This document shows, one piece after another, positions 13,820-15,797 of a stretch of 15,797 nt of DNA. Under the pieces are notes generated by a model. That model saw only the letters and a list, made by a program, of their open reading frames with translations. It did not search any database and was not told the DNA's origin. This DNA is from Candidatus Puniceispirillum sp. (GTDB taxonomy: Bacteria; Pseudomonadota; Alphaproteobacteria; Puniceispirillales; Puniceispirillaceae): positions 1 through 15,797 of the forward strand of contig JADHLR010000022.1 in NCBI GenBank assembly GCA_016780525.1. The letters are read 5' to 3'. How positions within the stretch are numbered: the stretch's first letter is position 1; each line of letters opens with the position of its first letter. The position numbers and the translations under genes were made by a program.

Positions 13820-14407
13820 ATGGAAATAAGCGCCGGCACCGACCCCTTTGAATTGTTCCAGACCTGGTTTGATGAGGCAGTCACAGCCGAAATCAATGAT
13901 CCTGATGCCATCGCATTGGCCTCGGTGAATGCCGATGGTATGCCCTCGGTAAGGATGGTGCTGTTGCGGCAATGGTCAGAAGACGGATTTCTGTTTTTTA
14001 CCAATTATCAAAGCCGTAAGTCGGGTGAATTGCTGGCAACTGGCAAAGCCGCTTTTTGCATGCACTGGAAAAGCCTGCGTAAACAAGTCCGGGTGACCGG
14101 GCAGGTGGGCAAAGCCACCGCGGCGCAATCAGACGCCTATTTTAATTCGCGCGGCCGGGGCAGCCAGATTGGCGCCTGGGCATCGGCGCAATCACAACCG
14201 CTTGGCAGCCGCGCCGAACTGATGGCACAGGTCGAGGCGCATGACAAAAAATTTCCCGATGCTGTGACACGGCCGCCGCATTGGGGCGGGTTTTGTCTGG
14301 TGCCGGAGGAAATTGAATTTTGGGCTGATGGAGAGCATCGGTTGCATGACCGGTTCCGCTTTACCCGCGCCGATAGTGGCTGGGATATTCAGCGTCTTAA
14401 TCCATAG
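13820..14407 (+). CDS. pdxH: Pyridoxamine/pyridoxine 5'-phosphate oxidase
   Basis: The protein has 195 residues. It oxidises PNP or PMP to pyridoxal 5'-phosphate with FMN and oxygen. Motifs: SVRMVLLR at 43-50, FFTNYQSRKSGEL, YFNSRGRGSQIGAW, which keeps the PLP-phosphate ligands Tyr, Arg and Ser, and the C-terminal IEFWADGEHRLHDRF with the substrate-contacting Arg and His, ending in RLNP (RLAP in E. coli). The position of E. coli K72, a phosphate ligand, is Arg50 here. The N-terminus is about 20 residues shorter than E. coli PdxH, which is normal for many alphaproteobacteria. AAGGA at 13806-13810 lies 9 nt before ATG 13820, a good start. It faces away from fabI and precedes a flavoprotein gene by 184 bp. 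Confidence 0.95.
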   Translation: MEISAGTDPFELFQTWFDEAVTAEINDPDAIALASVNADGMPSVRMVLLRQWSEDGFLFFTNYQSRKSGELLATGKAAFCMHWKSLRKQVRVTGQVGKATAAQSDAYFNSRGRGSQIGAWASAQSQPLGSRAELMAQVEAHDKKFPDAVTRPPHWGGFCLVPEEIEFWADGEHRLHDRFRFTRADSGWDIQRLNP

Positions 14408-14456
14408 CTGGCTGTGCGCCCGGCAAATCCGTTTAAATTTAATCTAAGTCACTTCA

Positions 14457-14488
14457 TTTGACCGGGTCGATCGCCCAAATTTGTCAAA
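14457..14488. promoter_or_regulatory. Inverted repeat upstream of the dimethylglycine-dehydrogenase-like gene
   Basis: TTTGAC at 14457-14462 and GTCAAA at 14483-14488 are perfect inverted arms 20 bp apart. The centre, GGGTCGATCGCCC, is itself nearly palindromic. TTGACC (14458-14463) and TTGTCA (14481-14486) also resemble -35 boxes, but no convincing -10 partner is visible. It could be an operator in the 184-bp gap after pdxH. Confidence 0.3.
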
Positions 14489-14591
14489 ATACGGTCGTTT
14501 GTTCGACGCTTTTTTACCAATTAGCGCGTAAGTTTAACCCTTATTGATGAAGTTGGCGGCTCGCCACATCTTGTCATATGAGGGTGTTTCG

Positions 14592-15797
14592 ATGAAATCG
14601 CATGCGCGCGTTGTTGTTATTGGAGGGGGTGTTGTCGGTGTTAGCACGCTCTACCATCTGGCGAAAAAAGGCTGGAGTGATGTTGTTCTTGTCGAACGCA
14701 AGGAACTGACATCGGGGTCGACATGGCATGCGGCTGGTCTGTTGCCGCTGTTTAACATGTCCTATTCGGTGGGGCAGATCCACAAATATTCGGTTAAATT
14801 CTATCAGGAGCTACAGGAAGAAACCGGCATGAATGTCGGATTCCGGAATGTATCGAATATCCGGCTTGCCTCAACACAAGACCGCATGGACGAATATCGC
14901 CAATATGCGGGTGTCGCCAGCACCATCGGTGTGGATGTTCAGCTGTTGACGCCGGATGAGATCAAACATTACTGGCCGATGTGCAATACTGATGGCCTGA
15001 TTGGTGGCATCCGGCATCCGGATGATGGTTATATCCAGCCTGCTGATCTGACGCAGGCGCTGGCACGCGGCGCCCGTGACCGCGGCGCAGAAATATACCG
15101 CAATACCACGGTAACAGCGATTGAGCGGAGCGATTCCGGCAGCTGGAAAGTGACGACTGACAAGGGTGAGATCACCTGTGAGCATATCGTCAGTGCGACT
15201 GGCAATTTTGCCCGTAAGACCGGCAAGATGGTCGGGCTGAATATTCCGGTGATCCCGGTGGAACACCAATATATCGTGACCGAAGCGCATCCAGACATCA
15301 AAGCCCGGCACGCCGACGGCGCCCCGGAAATGGGTGTGTTACGCGATTCAGATGGCCAATGGTATATGCGTGAAGAGGCCGGTGGGTTGATTCTGGGGCC
15401 GTACGAGAAAGGCGCACCGGCCTGTTATGTCGATGGCCCCAGCGATGAGTCGGAATATGAATTATTTCAGGAAGATCTTGAACGTCTGGAGCCGCATATT
15501 CTGTCGGCCATGGAACGTGTGCCAGCCTTTGGTGAGGTTGGTGTCAAGAAAGTCTATAACGGGGCGATTGCCTATACACCTGATGGCAGTCCGATTGTCG
15601 GGCCAGCCTGGGATCTGCCGAATTTCTGGCTGAATGAAGGCCATAGTTTCGGTATCACCGCAGCCGGTGGCGCGGGCTGGCAGCTGGCTGAATGGATTGT
15701 CGATGGTGCGCCAACGATTGATATGCTCGGTGTCGACCCGCGGCGCTATGGCAGCTACACCTCTGAATCCTATCTGATCGTGAAGAATGAAGAAGCC
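14592..15797 (+). CDS. FAD-dependent oxidoreductase, dimethylglycine/sarcosine dehydrogenase-like; 3' end outside window
   Basis: The frame starts at ATG 14592 and stays open to the last base (402 codons, no stop). GAGGG at 14580-14584 gives a ribosome site 7 nt upstream. The N-terminal Rossmann motif is VVVIGGGVVGVSTLYHL (G11-x-G13-x-x-G16). GSTWHAAGL follows with H46, equivalent to the histidine that binds FAD covalently in mitochondrial dimethylglycine dehydrogenase. Further matches along that family are HPDDGYIQPADLTQALARGA, IPVIPVEHQYIVTE, LGPYEKG, NGAIAYTPDGSPIVGP and VDPRRYG. The homologues demethylate dimethylglycine or sarcosine, passing the one-carbon unit to tetrahydrofolate through a C-terminal GcvT-like domain in proteins of about 800-850 residues; that half would lie beyond the window. 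Glycine-betaine breakdown is a plausible role. The exact substrate (dimethylglycine, sarcosine or a related N-methyl amine) cannot be told from this part. Confidence 0.88.
   Translation, partial: MKSHARVVVIGGGVVGVSTLYHLAKKGWSDVVLVERKELTSGSTWHAAGLLPLFNMSYSVGQIHKYSVKFYQELQEETGMNVGFRNVSNIRLASTQDRMDEYRQYAGVASTIGVDVQLLTPDEIKHYWPMCNTDGLIGGIRHPDDGYIQPADLTQALARGARDRGAEIYRNTTVTAIERSDSGSWKVTTDKGEITCEHIVSATGNFARKTGKMVGLNIPVIPVEHQYIVTEAHPDIKARHADGAPEMGVLRDSDGQWYMREEAGGLILGPYEKGAPACYVDGPSDESEYELFQEDLERLEPHILSAMERVPAFGEVGVKKVYNGAIAYTPDGSPIVGPAWDLPNFWLNEGHSFGITAAGGAGWQLAEWIVDGAPTIDMLGVDPRRYGSYTSESYLIVKNEEA

Noticed and set aside
13487..13972. 161-codon minus-strand open frame covering the fabI-pdxH spacer and part of pdxH
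   Set aside because: Its only ATG lies inside pdxH on the opposite strand, no ribosome site is visible, and the translation resembles no family I know. Most likely a chance open frame.
1..15797. Mobile element, CRISPR, phage, defence system or tRNA in the window
   Set aside because: No transposase, integrase, regular spaced repeats, nuclease-toxin pair or cloverleaf was seen. The gene content is housekeeping throughout.

Overview
The window reads as chromosomal DNA of an alphaproteobacterium with moderate GC content. The clues are a SUV3-type helicase followed by an S4 RNA-binding protein, a 7Fe ferredoxin and a CarD-family regulator; an xseB-ispA-dxs-tlyA isoprenoid cluster; a short XRE regulator of the PraR/PhrR kind; and a dimethylglycine-dehydrogenase-like flavoenzyme. 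My guess, from gene content and base composition only, is a marine lineage such as SAR116. I see no tRNA, rRNA, CRISPR array, insertion sequence, integrase, phage gene or toxin-antitoxin pair. Almost every gene has a housekeeping function that can be recognised.

Left part (1-5767, + strand): the 3' end of aconitase, closed by a hairpin terminator. Then comes a tight three-gene set: a SUV3-like RNA helicase, an Hsp15-like S4 protein and a TerB-like protein, with 8 and 1 bp spacers. The ferredoxin fdxA and the RNA-polymerase-binding regulator carD follow, each with its own candidate promoter. A clear terminator follows carD.

Middle (5867-11550, + strand): a proline iminopeptidase; an XRE regulator with a candidate promoter and leader hairpin; then xseB (exonuclease VII small subunit), ispA (farnesyl diphosphate synthase), dxs (DXP synthase) and tlyA (S4/FtsJ-like rRNA methyltransferase). 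IspA and Dxs sit at two points of the MEP/isoprenoid route: Dxs makes its first intermediate and IspA condenses its C5 products.

Right part (11551-15797): aroC and fabI form a minus-strand operon with overlapping genes, convergent with tlyA at zero spacing. A 336-bp spacer separates fabI from the divergent pdxH. The window ends inside a dimethylglycine/sarcosine-dehydrogenase-like flavoprotein gene (402 codons visible, no stop).

I did not find a convincing new system. The items most worth checking are the helicase/S4/TerB/ferredoxin/CarD neighbourhood, several inverted repeats next to starts, three in-frame micro-repeats at disordered protein segments, the abutting tlyA/aroC stop codons, and a Lys-to-Arg change at a phosphate-binding position of PdxH.
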